A stretch of DNA of 13,915 nt from JBBQTU01 sp038213005 (GCA_038213005.1 JBBQTU010000105.1:1-13915); one strand, 5' to 3'. Numbered from the stretch's first letter, positions 6,727-13,536 are shown. Program-made: numbers and translations. The notes: generated by a model not told the origin, from the letters alone.

Positions 6727-6753
6727 AAAACCCCCGTTTTTCGGGGGTTTTTT
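6727..6753 (+). terminator. Rho-independent terminator of tRNA-Tyr
   Basis: AAAACCCCCG (6727-6736), loop TTTTT, then CGGGGGTTTTTT (6742-6753): a GC-rich stem with a T-run, starting 5 nt after the tRNA. This is the clearest intrinsic terminator in the window. Confidence 0.93.
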
Positions 6754-7250
6754 AATGCCATTTTTTAATTTCGGGGACAACTGCGGGGGAGTCTTAGAGA
6801 CGGGTGTTGCGCGCTTTTTATGCAGTCCGATACCTCAAGCACCGCCTCTTACAGATCCGGCAGCCGGCTCGCCGGATATCGGGGTTGCCCGGGAGGTAGC
6901 CTGCGGCCGAATGGTGGCCAGTCCGGCGATGCCGCGGATGTCTCCCTCCCTGCCCGTCGCCCTGCTATTACGGCCCGGCACCACTAAGACCAGATGCCGA
7001 ATCCTCCTCACCACCGCGCCGCTTGGCTCCAAGTTGACCCATCGCCGGCAGCTTGGCCACCAGCAGCATCTTGACAATCTCCAGCGGGGATCCGGCGGGC
7101 TGCTCTGCCTTGGCCTGTGCTGCTCAGGCACCGAGCAACCCTCGCATAAACCGGCTCGACAGAAGGGGCCACATGAAACGCAAATTTGAGAAATCGCCCC
7201 CGTTTTGTCGAGGGAAAATGACAGTAAGTGAGTGTACGTCTTCTGGACAA

Positions 7251-7352
7251 GTAAGCGATAGCCTAAGCTGGATGATGGTCCTGGTCGGCGATCCGCTCTA
7301 CGCACCCTTTGCAGACAGGAACAAGCTGCCGGGCCATCTGTCTGGCCCGTAG
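7251..7352 (+). pseudogene. Possible C-terminal remnant of a TIGR03790-type protein
   Basis: The frame reads SLSWMMVLVGDPLYAPFADR from 7260 and stops at 7350-7352. 'SWxMxLxGDPLYxPF' is, from memory, the conserved C-terminal end of TIGR03790-family secreted proteins known from planctomycetes and acidobacteria. Nothing convincing of the family is seen further upstream, where the frame is low-quality sequence, so this would be a stub left after deletion. The match is only about 20 residues, so chance is possible. Confidence 0.35.
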
Positions 7353-7604
7353 AGATTCGCGGGGCCGGCGGATACTTCCGCCAAGCCATCAGCCCCTTCG
7401 CGGTGGATGCGCCGGGACACCGCCTGCCGACGGGTGACGCGATGCTGACCGGACTCCGTGAGGTCCAACCCGCGCTAGAGGTTGTGCTGGATCAACCGAT
7501 ACGCAGACGCGCAGAAAACCAGAGCGACGTCTATCTTCTCAGCGTCCCAGCGATCACGGGCATGGTAGCGGACGGATGGGGTCGCTGTCACATTCCGACA
7601 AACC

Positions 7605-7624
7605 CGCCAATCGGGAGATTGGCG
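7605..7624 (-). terminator. Hairpin downstream of feoB
   Basis: CGCCAATC (7605-7612) and GATTGGCG (7617-7624) form a perfect 8-bp stem with a 4-nt loop. Read on the feoB strand it is followed by GGTTTGTCGG, a poor U-tract. It begins 93 nt after the feoB stop codon, so it may end the feoAB transcript. Confidence 0.35.
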
Positions 7625-7716
7625 TTCCTGAGAGGGGTGGATTAGAGTCAGGCCGCAGGGCGCAGGCTTGAGGGAGGGTTGACGAGTTGCGCACCCGCAC
7701 CGACACCAGCGCGAAC

Positions 7717-10188
7717 CTATAGCCGCGTGCCGATCTGGTAGATCAGGAAGCAGGCGCTGTAGGCCAGGACGTTCATGTAGGCGAGCATGAACAGCGGCCA
7801 GCGCCAGGTTTGGGTTTCGCGGCGGATCACGGCGATGGTGCTCATGCACTGCATGGCCAGGACGAACCAGACCAGCACGCTGACGCCGATCAGGGCGGTC
7901 CAGACGGGGGTGCCGTCGGCGTGGCGGTCGTTACGCATGGCCTGGGCAAGGCTGACCGTGCCGGAGGAGTCGGGATCTTCCGCGGCGTAGGTGATGGCCA
8001 GCGTGCTGACAAAGACTTCGCGGGCGGCGAATGCCCCGATCAGGCCCACGCCGATCTTCCAGTCATAGCCCAGCGGGCGGATGGCCGGCTCCATGGCGTG
8101 GCCGAGGCGGCCGGCGATGCTGTATTCGCGCTGCGCGGCAGCCAGCGCCTGTTGGGTTTTCGGATTCTGATCTTCCACTTGCGCTTGCGAGGCGGGGGGA
8201 TTGGAGATTGGAGATTGGAGATTCGCGGGGGGCGGAGCGGAATCGTCACGCCCTTTCAGGGCTATCGCTGTACTGGAGGGCTCTGAGCCCAAGGCGTTGC
8301 CTTGGGCTGACGAGTTGCGCCCCGTCGGGGCAGAAAACTGCGGGCCGCTTGATGTTTCAGGCATCCCGGCGGCGGTCTGGATTTGGTCGATCCTCGACTG
8401 GGGGAGGCGAGGATAGTAGGTCATGGCCCAGAGGACTACGCTCATGCAGAAGATCAGAGTGCCGGCCTTCTTGAGGAACTCGCTGGTGTTGGTCCAGACC
8501 TGGCGGGCGACCTGGCTCACCTGGGGCAGTTTGTAGGTTGGCAGTTCAAGGATGAACGCCGGGGTCGGCCCGCGAAGGAGCGTGCGGCGGAAGATCCACG
8601 CCATGCCGGCGGCCGCGATGATCCCCATCGCGTAGAGGCCGAGCATGATGCCGGCCTGAAATACGGCTCCGCGGGCGGCAAAGAATGCGCCGATCAGGAG
8701 CGTGTAGACGGGCAGTCGGGCGCTGCAGCTCATGAAGGGGGCGACGAGGATGGTGGCCAGGCGATCCTTGCGGTTCTCAATGGTGCGGGTGGCCATGATG
8801 CCGGGGATGGCGCAGGCAAATGAGCTGAGCAGGGGGATGAAGCTCTTGCCGTGCAGACCGACCTTGGAGAGCAGGCGATCCATCAGAAACGCAGCGCGGG
8901 CCAGGTATCCCGAATCTTCAAGGACGGCCAGGAACGCAAAGAGCATGGCGATCTGCGGCACGAACACCACGACGGTGCCTACGCCGGCGAAGATGCCGTC
9001 GGACAACAGCGCCTTCACAGGCCCCCCGGCGAGTTTGCCGGCAACCGCGTGGCCTAGCCAGTCGATGCTGCCCTGGATGGCTCCCTGGATCGGGGCGGCC
9101 AGCCAGAAGATGCCGAGGAACAGGCCCATCATAATCAGGGCGAAGATCAGCAGCCCCCAGAAACGGTGGACCAGGATGGCATCAGCGCGATCGGTCCAGT
9201 TGGTCTGGTGGTGCCGGTGGGTCGCCAGCGATGAGGCGTCCGCACCGGTCGCTGCGCCATCGCCATCCAATTGTGTGCAGCGATGGGCGACTCCCTCGAT
9301 CCAGCGGTAGTGGGCTTCGATCTCGGTCTGCATCGCATCGATGCCCAGTTGGGTCATGCGCGAGCCGGCCGAGGCCAGCAGCGATTTCACGGGCTGGCGC
9401 TGGGCGATGGCGGCCAGGTCTGGCGCCGGGTCGCCGGTCAGCAGGCGTTCGGCGATGGCATAATAGCGGTCCAGACGCTGGCGGTCCGGTCCGGTGCAGT
9501 GGGCTTCGCAGCGTTTGAGGCCGACGGATTCGGCTTCGAGGCCTTCGGCACTGTCCAGGATCGCCAGGCCGCCGCCGACCAGTGTGAGTTCCTCTTTCAT
9601 GTTCAGCGGGATGGGCCAATCCGGCATCGGCGGCACGGTTGCGTGGGCGATCGCCTCTTTAAGTTCGGCGATGCCGGTGCGGCGGTGTCCGATGATCGGG
9701 ATCACGGGGATGCCCAATTCCCGCGAGAGCCCTTCGGTTGAGATGTACATGCCGCGGCGGGCGGCGATGTCCATCATGTTCAGGGCCACGACCATTGGCC
9801 GGCCGAGTTCGATGATCTGGCTGACCAGATAGAGGTTGCGCTGGAGGTTGCTCGCGTCGACGACGACGACAATGATGTCCGGCGCCGGCGTGTCGGGACG
9901 AAGCCCTCGCAACACCTCCATCGCCACGTGCTCGTCAGGCGAGCGGCTGATGAGGCTGTAGGTTCCCGGTACGTCGATCACCTGGGTGACGCTGCCTCCG
10001 GGCAAGATGCACTGGCCGACCTTACGCTCGACGGTGATGCCGGGGTAATTGCCCACGTGCTGGCGCAAGCCGGTCAGGGCGTTGAAGACCGTCGTCTTGC
10101 CACTGTTTGGGTTTCCGGCCAGGGCGATAACCAGGCCACTGCCTTTGGTGGTGACCGTGACGGCGGCTGATGAGCAGCATGCGGGCAT
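7717..10188 (-). CDS. feoB: Ferrous iron transport protein B (FeoB)
   Basis: 823 residues from the ATG at 10188 (MPACCSSAAVTVTTKG). The frame continues 24 codons upstream through a repeat-rich spacer, so this internal Met is preferred although its Shine-Dalgarno is weak. The N-terminal GTPase shows G1 GNPNSGKTT (25-33), the switch I region GNYPGITVERK (46-56), G3 DVPGTYSL (72-79), G4 NMMD (137-140) and a G5-area GHRRTGIAEL. The inner-membrane core has the two conserved Cys-containing gate motifs, SFACAIPGIMATRT (C459) and PFMSCSARLPVY (C488), and near the C-terminus GLIGAFAAREVFVSTLA. It imports Fe(II), probably with FeoA, encoded upstream. Odd: residues about 605-675 are a Ser/Pro/Ala-rich loop built from dispersed-repeat DNA (8250-8331) and a 7-bp tandem repeat (8200-8223), making the protein longer than usual. 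The frame is intact and all key motifs are present, so it is probably functional. Confidence 0.96.
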   Translation of the reverse strand: MPACCSSAAVTVTTKGSGLVIALAGNPNSGKTTVFNALTGLRQHVGNYPGITVERKVGQCILPGGSVTQVIDVPGTYSLISRSPDEHVAMEVLRGLRPDTPAPDIIVVVVDASNLQRNLYLVSQIIELGRPMVVALNMMDIAARRGMYISTEGLSRELGIPVIPIIGHRRTGIAELKEAIAHATVPPMPDWPIPLNMKEELTLVGGGLAILDSAEGLEAESVGLKRCEAHCTGPDRQRLDRYYAIAERLLTGDPAPDLAAIAQRQPVKSLLASAGSRMTQLGIDAMQTEIEAHYRWIEGVAHRCTQLDGDGAATGADASSLATHRHHQTNWTDRADAILVHRFWGLLIFALIMMGLFLGIFWLAAPIQGAIQGSIDWLGHAVAGKLAGGPVKALLSDGIFAGVGTVVVFVPQIAMLFAFLAVLEDSGYLARAAFLMDRLLSKVGLHGKSFIPLLSSFACAIPGIMATRTIENRKDRLATILVAPFMSCSARLPVYTLLIGAFFAARGAVFQAGIMLGLYAMGIIAAAGMAWIFRRTLLRGPTPAFILELPTYKLPQVSQVARQVWTNTSEFLKKAGTLIFCMSVVLWAMTYYPRLPQSRIDQIQTAAGMPETSSGPQFSAPTGRNSSAQGNALGSEPSSTAIALKGRDDSAPPPANLQSPISNPPASQAQVEDQNPKTQQALAAAQREYSIAGRLGHAMEPAIRPLGYDWKIGVGLIGAFAAREVFVSTLAITYAAEDPDSSGTVSLAQAMRNDRHADGTPVWTALIGVSVLVWFVLAMQCMSTIAVIRRETQTWRWPLFMLAYMNVLAYSACFLIYQIGTRL
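8200..8223. repeat. 7-bp tandem repeat inside feoB
   Basis: ATTGGAG occurs three times in a row from 8200 to 8220, followed by a partial fourth unit ATT. Because 7 is not a multiple of 3, the repeat runs through all three codon phases, giving the protein string NLQSPISNP. A change of one unit would shift the feoB frame upstream of the last conserved segment. Confidence 0.9.
8250..8331 (-). repeat. Three-hairpin dispersed element inside feoB
   Basis: On the feoB strand the order is GCCCC-GAC-GGGGC (8331-8319), then a perfect 10-bp stem AGCCCAAGGC/GCCTTGGGCT with a 3-nt loop (8308-8286), then GCCCT-GAA-AGGGC (8262-8250). The intergenic element at 12053-12145 has the same three blocks in the same order. 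The insert is in frame and encodes roughly GRNSSAQGNALGS to ALKGRD. Confidence 0.85.
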
Positions 10189-10253
10189 GTAAGCTTTACC
10201 GTGTAAAGTGTCGGCGGGTTCGAATCGGGGGCGAGTGTGGTGCTCCAAGCCCC

Positions 10254-10278
10254 CTCCCAACCTCCCCCAACGGGGAGG
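10254..10278 (+). repeat. Pyrimidine-rich hairpin repeat between feoA and feoB
   Basis: CTCCCAACCTCCCCCA (10254-10269) followed by a closing arm, so CCTCCCC (10261-10267) pairs with GGGGAGG (10272-10278). The 16-nt core occurs exactly, inverted, at 13759-13774. It sits in the 114-bp gap between feoA and feoB, an unusually large gap for this operon. Confidence 0.7.
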
Positions 10279-10302
10279 CGCGAAACGCGCGTGCGGGCAA
10301 CG

Positions 10303-10581
10303 CTATTCGGCGTGCACGCGCACGTGCTGCGCCTGGTCGCGGCGCAGCGACAGGTGATAGCCTCGCAGGCGATATTCAATCGGGTCGCCCAGCGGTGCCC
10401 GGCGGATCACCTGGACTCGCGTCCCGTTGCAAAAGCCCATCTCAAGAAGCCGACGTCGCAGGTTGACGTCGCCTCCCACCGAGTAGACCTTGCCTGCGGT
10501 GCCAACCGTGAGTTGGTCGAGCGGAACAATACGATGCAGACCGTTTGCGGGTCGGCCGACTGGAGCGCACTGCCTTTCCAT
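10303..10581 (-). CDS. feoA: Ferrous iron transport accessory protein A (FeoA)
   Basis: 92 residues from the ATG at 10581 (MERQCAPVGRPANG), chosen because AGGAG (minus strand, 10591-10587) is well spaced; a frame seven codons longer would begin inside the leader hairpin. The SH3-like FeoA domain covers about residues 22-88: IVPLDQLTVGTAGKVYSVGG, then LRRRLLEMGFCNGTRVQVIR, RAPLGDPIEYRLRGYHLSLR. The 'LLEMGxxxGTxVxVxRRAPLGDPIE' pattern is the family hallmark. FeoA is a small cytosolic protein thought to bind FeoB and influence iron uptake. An N-terminal extension of about 20 residues precedes the domain, with a Cys at position 5. It is first in the feoAB unit; promoter at 10632-10659 and a perfect dyad lie directly upstream. 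Confidence 0.94.
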   Translation of the reverse strand: MERQCAPVGRPANGLHRIVPLDQLTVGTAGKVYSVGGDVNLRRRLLEMGFCNGTRVQVIRRAPLGDPIEYRLRGYHLSLRRDQAQHVRVHAE

Positions 10582-10591
10582 CTTCACTCCT

Positions 10592-10614
10592 GGGTTTGCC
10601 ACAGGGGCAAACCC
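10592..10614 (-). promoter_or_regulatory. Perfect 9-bp dyad in the feoAB leader
   Basis: GGGTTTGCC (10592-10600), 5-nt spacer, GGCAAACCC (10606-10614). It lies between the predicted start of transcription (about 10625) and the feoA Shine-Dalgarno (10591-10587), touching the latter. It could be a DNA operator for an iron-responsive regulator or an RNA hairpin limiting ribosome access. It does not resemble the classical Fur box. Confidence 0.55.
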
Positions 10615-10631
10615 TTTGATTGCCTGCGTTA

Positions 10632-10659
10632 ACTATAGCTCGTTGCGACCGGGTTGCAA
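10632..10659 (-). promoter_or_regulatory. feoA: Predicted promoter of feoAB
   Basis: On the minus strand: TTGCAA (10659-10654, 4 of 6), 16-nt spacer, TATAGT (10637-10632, 5 of 6). It is placed about 50 nt upstream of the feoA ATG, and the dyad at 10592-10614 falls at roughly +11 to +33. Confidence 0.5.
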
Positions 10660-10794
10660 TTGGACAAGCGTGTAAAGCACTAAAATACCAAGATTTGGCA
10701 TGCTGCTCCAAGATGGATTTACAGGTATGGCGTAGGATTCCGCGTGACGTGTTAGCCGCTAAAGTTGTTGTAATCTGTTGTTAAAGGTGAAGTT

Positions 10795-11931
10795 ATGGAC
10801 CGCAAGTTCTACCTCGATCTCGCCGCTTCGCATACGTGTCTGCCCGTAGGAGCCGATCTGGTGCTTAGAGAGCACGCCGATCACCATGAGATTCTCCGCA
10901 ATGGCGACCGTCTGGGCGCGGTGCTCAAGGACGCTGCCGAGCGATATCAGACTCCCCTCGCTCTGCCGGTGATGGATTTGACGTTGGAGAAGGCGGCGCT
11001 ACTCTCCATGTTGGGCGTGCCGGCTGATTGCGTTGACACCTACCACTTTTCGGAGTGCCCGACGGCCCAGACGATGGCGATGTTCCGCGCCCGGCTGACC
11101 GATCCCTACGACCCCCGACTTCAGGCCCAGGTGGATTCGATCAAGTGGATTGTCGCCAACACCGATCTCGTGCCGGTTGGTATGACGGTCGGTCCGTTCT
11201 CGCTGATGACCAAACTGCTGGCGGACCCGATTACCCCGCTCTACATCGCGGCGTCCGGCGTCACGGCCGACGAGGATCCCGAAGTGATGATGATCGAGCG
11301 TTGTCTGGAGATGTCACTGCAGATCATCCTGCGCTCGCTGACGGCGCAGATCCAGGCGGGGGCGAAGGTGGTCTTCATCGCCGAGCCGGCCGCCAATATC
11401 GCGTTTATCTCGCCGAACCAGATTGAAGCCGGCTCGGATATCTTCGACCGTTATGTGATGAAGTACAACCAGCGTCTGAAGTCGGTCCTGAAGGCGTGGG
11501 ACGTGGACCTGTTCTTTCACTGCTGCGGCGAGTTGATCCCGTACATGGTGAAGAAGTTCTGCGAACTTGATCCGGCCGTGCTGAGCCTTGGCAGCAGTCG
11601 CAAGCTATGGGAAGACGCCGCCATTGTGCCGCAGACGACGGTGCTCTACGGCAACCTCCCCAGCAAGAAGTTTTACTCCGATGAGTTATCGCCGGTGGAT
11701 GCCGTCAGAAAGCAGACGGCCGAGTTGCGCGCCCGCATGGACGCGACCGGCCATCCGTTTATCCTGGGCACCGAGTGCGACATCCTCAGCGTGCCCGGGC
11801 ATGAAAAGAAGATCATGGACAAGGTGCTGGCGATGATCGAGACCGGCTCAGCGCATCGCCCGGCTGTCCAGCCAGTTCCTTCACGTATCCCGCACAACCC
11901 TCGCGAATTGGCCGAGGCTCGGCCGGCGTGA
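10795..11931 (+). CDS. URO-D family protein, MtaA/corrinoid methyltransferase-like
   Basis: 378 residues from an ATG preceded by AAAGGTGA at good spacing. It opens MDRKFYLDLAASHTCLPVGADL. The URO-D fold is indicated by TPLALPVMDLTLEKAALLSM (about 57-76), VGPFSLMTKLL and the GxxVVFIAEPAANIAFISP segment. FFHCCGELIPYM places His242 and Cys244 in an HxC arrangement, and Cys328 lies in GTECDI. This His-x-Cys plus later Cys set matches, from family knowledge, the zinc site of MtaA/MtbA-type methyltransferases that move methyl groups between corrinoid proteins and a thiol. A methyltransferase-type role is therefore more likely than uroporphyrinogen decarboxylation. No corrinoid protein is encoded nearby. 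It is transcribed divergently from feoAB across a 213-bp gap and is quite unlike the other URO-D protein at 1759-2913. The tail after about residue 352 is Pro/Arg-rich and probably disordered. Confidence 0.82.
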   Translation: MDRKFYLDLAASHTCLPVGADLVLREHADHHEILRNGDRLGAVLKDAAERYQTPLALPVMDLTLEKAALLSMLGVPADCVDTYHFSECPTAQTMAMFRARLTDPYDPRLQAQVDSIKWIVANTDLVPVGMTVGPFSLMTKLLADPITPLYIAASGVTADEDPEVMMIERCLEMSLQIILRSLTAQIQAGAKVVFIAEPAANIAFISPNQIEAGSDIFDRYVMKYNQRLKSVLKAWDVDLFFHCCGELIPYMVKKFCELDPAVLSLGSSRKLWEDAAIVPQTTVLYGNLPSKKFYSDELSPVDAVRKQTAELRARMDATGHPFILGTECDILSVPGHEKKIMDKVLAMIETGSAHRPAVQPVPSRIPHNPRELAEARPA

Positions 11932-12317
11932 TTGCGGTAGGCTGGCGCACCTGCCCAAGCACCAATGCCATGCTTGCGGACACGGGCATGACCCGGCTTC
12001 GCCGACACAAATGGAACGGGCGTGCCCATTTCTCCGGGCAGGCGATTTCTTAGCCCCAACGGGGCGGCATTCTTAAGCCCAGGGGAAGCGTACTCGCGCA
12101 GCCCTGGGTAAGAAACATTCACCCTGAATGACCTCTGAAAGGGCGACACCTCTTTCAGCACCGTATTCACTCCAGCCACTCGCTGACGCGCAACTTGCAT
12201 CTGCCCGAAAAAAAGAGCACGCCCATTTCGGTGAGTCATTGCCCTGCCCGACCGGTCGGATACGATGCCTTCCCAAGGGAGCCGATATCCGGCACCGATT
12301 TCATCAGGAGTCTGTCA
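11932..12317. other. Intergenic stretch made largely of repeats
   Basis: No gene is seen. Besides the three-hairpin element at 12053-12145, it has a small inverted repeat around CATGC...GCATG (about 11970-11992). Open frames running through it on both strands are shadows. It separates the MtaA-like gene from the isomerase gene, whose own promoter is not obvious. Confidence 0.55.
12053..12158 (+). repeat. Three-hairpin dispersed element, intergenic copy
   Basis: GCCCC-AAC-GGGGC (12053-12065); then TTCTTA-AG-CCCAGGG (12070-12084) pairing with CCCTGGG-TAAGAA (12102-12114); then CTGAAAGGGCG (12135-12145), with CTTTCAG at 12152-12158 able to pair with its first seven bases. Block order and the 23-nt distance from the first block to AGCCC equal those of the copy inside feoB. 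Confidence 0.8.
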
Positions 12318-13064
12318 ATGAACGACGTTGTGAAGGATCTGGCCGTGCAGAGCTGGTGTCTGCGGGCGTTTGAGACCAGTGAACAGGTGATCGAGCAGTT
12401 AAAAGCCATTGGCGTGTCCAATGTCGAACTCTGCGGCAAACACTGCGATTTCGGCAACGAGGCGATCTTTGACGAGGTCATCGCCAAGTACCGGGCGGCC
12501 GGGATCAGCATCCTGTCCATCGGCGTGCAGGGATTCTCTGGCGACGAGGCGAAGGAAGAGAAGTTCTTCAAGTTCGCGAAGCTGGCCGGCTGCCGACAGA
12601 TCAGTGCCAGTTTCAGCCTCGCTCGCGTGCCGGGCGCGTACCGCATCGCCGAGAAGCTGGCCGACAAGTATGACGTCAATGTCGCGATCCATAATCATGG
12701 CGGCTATGACTGGCTTGGCAGCCGGGGGATGCTCTCGCATGTCTTCGCGCAGACCAGCCCGCGGATCGGGCTGTGCCTTGATGCGGCGTGGGCGATGCAG
12801 GCAGGGGAGAACCCGATCCAGATGGCCGAGCAATACATCGACCGCCTCTACGGCGTTCACCTGAAGGATTTCGTCTTTGACCGCGCCGGGCGATGGCATG
12901 ATGTGGTGGTGGGGGAGGGCAACCTCGACCTGGCGAAGATGCTGGAGATCATCAAGACCAAGGCACCGGCGAACTGCAGCCCCATCATCGAGTATGAGGC
13001 CGACGTAGAAAACCCGGCTCCGGCGCTGCAGAGGTGCGTCGCGGCGGTGCGCAAGCTGGCCTGA
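12318..13064 (+). CDS. Sugar phosphate isomerase/epimerase (xylose isomerase-like TIM barrel)
   Basis: 248 residues from the ATG at 12318, which has CAGGAG 7 nt upstream; the frame extends further but through repeat DNA. It opens MNDVVKDLAVQSWCLRAFET. The AP-endonuclease-2/xylose isomerase-like barrel is shown by IGVSNVELCGKH (31-42, Glu37), NVAIHNHGGYDW (121-132, HNH at 125-127), IGLCLDAAWAMQAG (150-163, Asp155), LYGVHLKDF (177-185, His181, Lys183, Asp184) and IIEYEAD (223-229). The Glu/Asp/His/Glu set is the usual divalent-metal site of these enzymes. It has no signal peptide and is probably cytosolic. The substrate is unknown; relatives act on keto-sugars, inositols or hydroxypyruvate. Only 58 bp separate it from the next gene on the same strand with no terminator, suggesting co-transcription. 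Confidence 0.9.
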   Translation: MNDVVKDLAVQSWCLRAFETSEQVIEQLKAIGVSNVELCGKHCDFGNEAIFDEVIAKYRAAGISILSIGVQGFSGDEAKEEKFFKFAKLAGCRQISASFSLARVPGAYRIAEKLADKYDVNVAIHNHGGYDWLGSRGMLSHVFAQTSPRIGLCLDAAWAMQAGENPIQMAEQYIDRLYGVHLKDFVFDRAGRWHDVVVGEGNLDLAKMLEIIKTKAPANCSPIIEYEADVENPAPALQRCVAAVRKLA

Positions 13065-13122
13065 GCGTCTGTTCTGGAGGCGTCCGGTGCCACCAGGGCG
13101 AAGATAAAAGGATCGAGGAACC

Positions 13123-13536
13123 ATGGCTGTGGCAACTGAATATCCGGTGCAGGGCGTGGTGCGGTCGGTGGGGAATGGGACGATTGCGATCAATCCCGCG
13201 GGCACAAACTATGAGCTGCATCTGAGGCTCCAAGGCGTCTCTGCCGTGGCGGCCGGGGCGACGGTTCGCGGGATCATCCAAGTGAAGGGGCGGAAGGTTT
13301 GGACCGTCTCCTCCGGCGGAAATTTCGTGACTCCCATCACCGGCGAGCCGCGCGTGATCCAGGGACGCGTGATGCAGGCCGACGCCGCGCGGCTGGTGGT
13401 ACAGGCGGGGATGAGCGTGATCGTCGAACTGCCGCAGGAGCCCACCGCCTATGACCTGGTGAACGGCCCGGTGGCGGTGGGAACGCTGGTGAATATCACG
13501 TTGCTGCCCGGTGCGACCTTTGAATCGATCCGCTGA
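13123..13536 (+). CDS. Small all-beta hypothetical protein with internal duplication
   Basis: 137 residues from an ATG preceded by GAGGA. It opens MAVATEYPVQGVVRSVGNGT. I do not recognise a named family. The two halves look alike: residues 9-24 (VQGVVRSVGNGTIAIN) with following YELHLRL and GATVRGIIQVKGRKVW, against residues about 72-88 (VIQGRVMQADAARLVV) with VIVELP and GTLVNITLLPGATFE. Each half is strand-rich and Gly/Val-rich, as in OB- or SH3-like small barrels. There are no cysteines, signal peptide or membrane segments. It is 58 bp downstream of the isomerase gene and probably shares its transcript. It might bind nucleic acid or carbohydrate, but that is only a guess from fold type. Confidence 0.75.
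   Translation: MAVATEYPVQGVVRSVGNGTIAINPAGTNYELHLRLQGVSAVAAGATVRGIIQVKGRKVWTVSSGGNFVTPITGEPRVIQGRVMQADAARLVVQAGMSVIVELPQEPTAYDLVNGPVAVGTLVNITLLPGATFESIR

Larger units (their letters stand above)
6754..7716. other. Long stretch without a confident gene
   Basis: Nearly 1 kb between the tRNA terminator and the feoB stop. Open frames on both strands are compositionally odd (Arg/Pro/Ser-rich) and overlap each other without start signals. It holds a short recognisable fragment at 7251-7352, a hairpin at 7605-7624, and TGACGAGTTGCGC at 7680-7692, which repeats exactly within feoB at 8308-8320. Best read as decayed sequence with dispersed repeats. Confidence 0.5.

Noticed and set aside
7403..7645. 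80-residue + strand ORF between the possible TIGR03790 remnant and feoB
   Set aside because: No start signals or family resemblance, and it overlaps the hairpin at 7605-7624. Most likely a chance open frame.
10217..10226. GGTTCGAATC in the feoA-feoB gap, also found in the tRNA-Tyr T arm
   Set aside because: Only about 10 nt match the common T-loop motif and no stem can form around it, so it is neither a tRNA nor a convincing attachment site.
10189..10260. 24-residue N-terminal extension of FeoB
   Set aside because: It is encoded by the repeat-rich spacer, has no Shine-Dalgarno and is absent from the usual FeoB start, which lies close before the GNPNSGKTT motif.
12019..12230. GCCCATTTC occurring twice near the isomerase gene
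   Set aside because: A 9-nt match with differing flanks is within chance for this sequence and was not counted as a repeat family.
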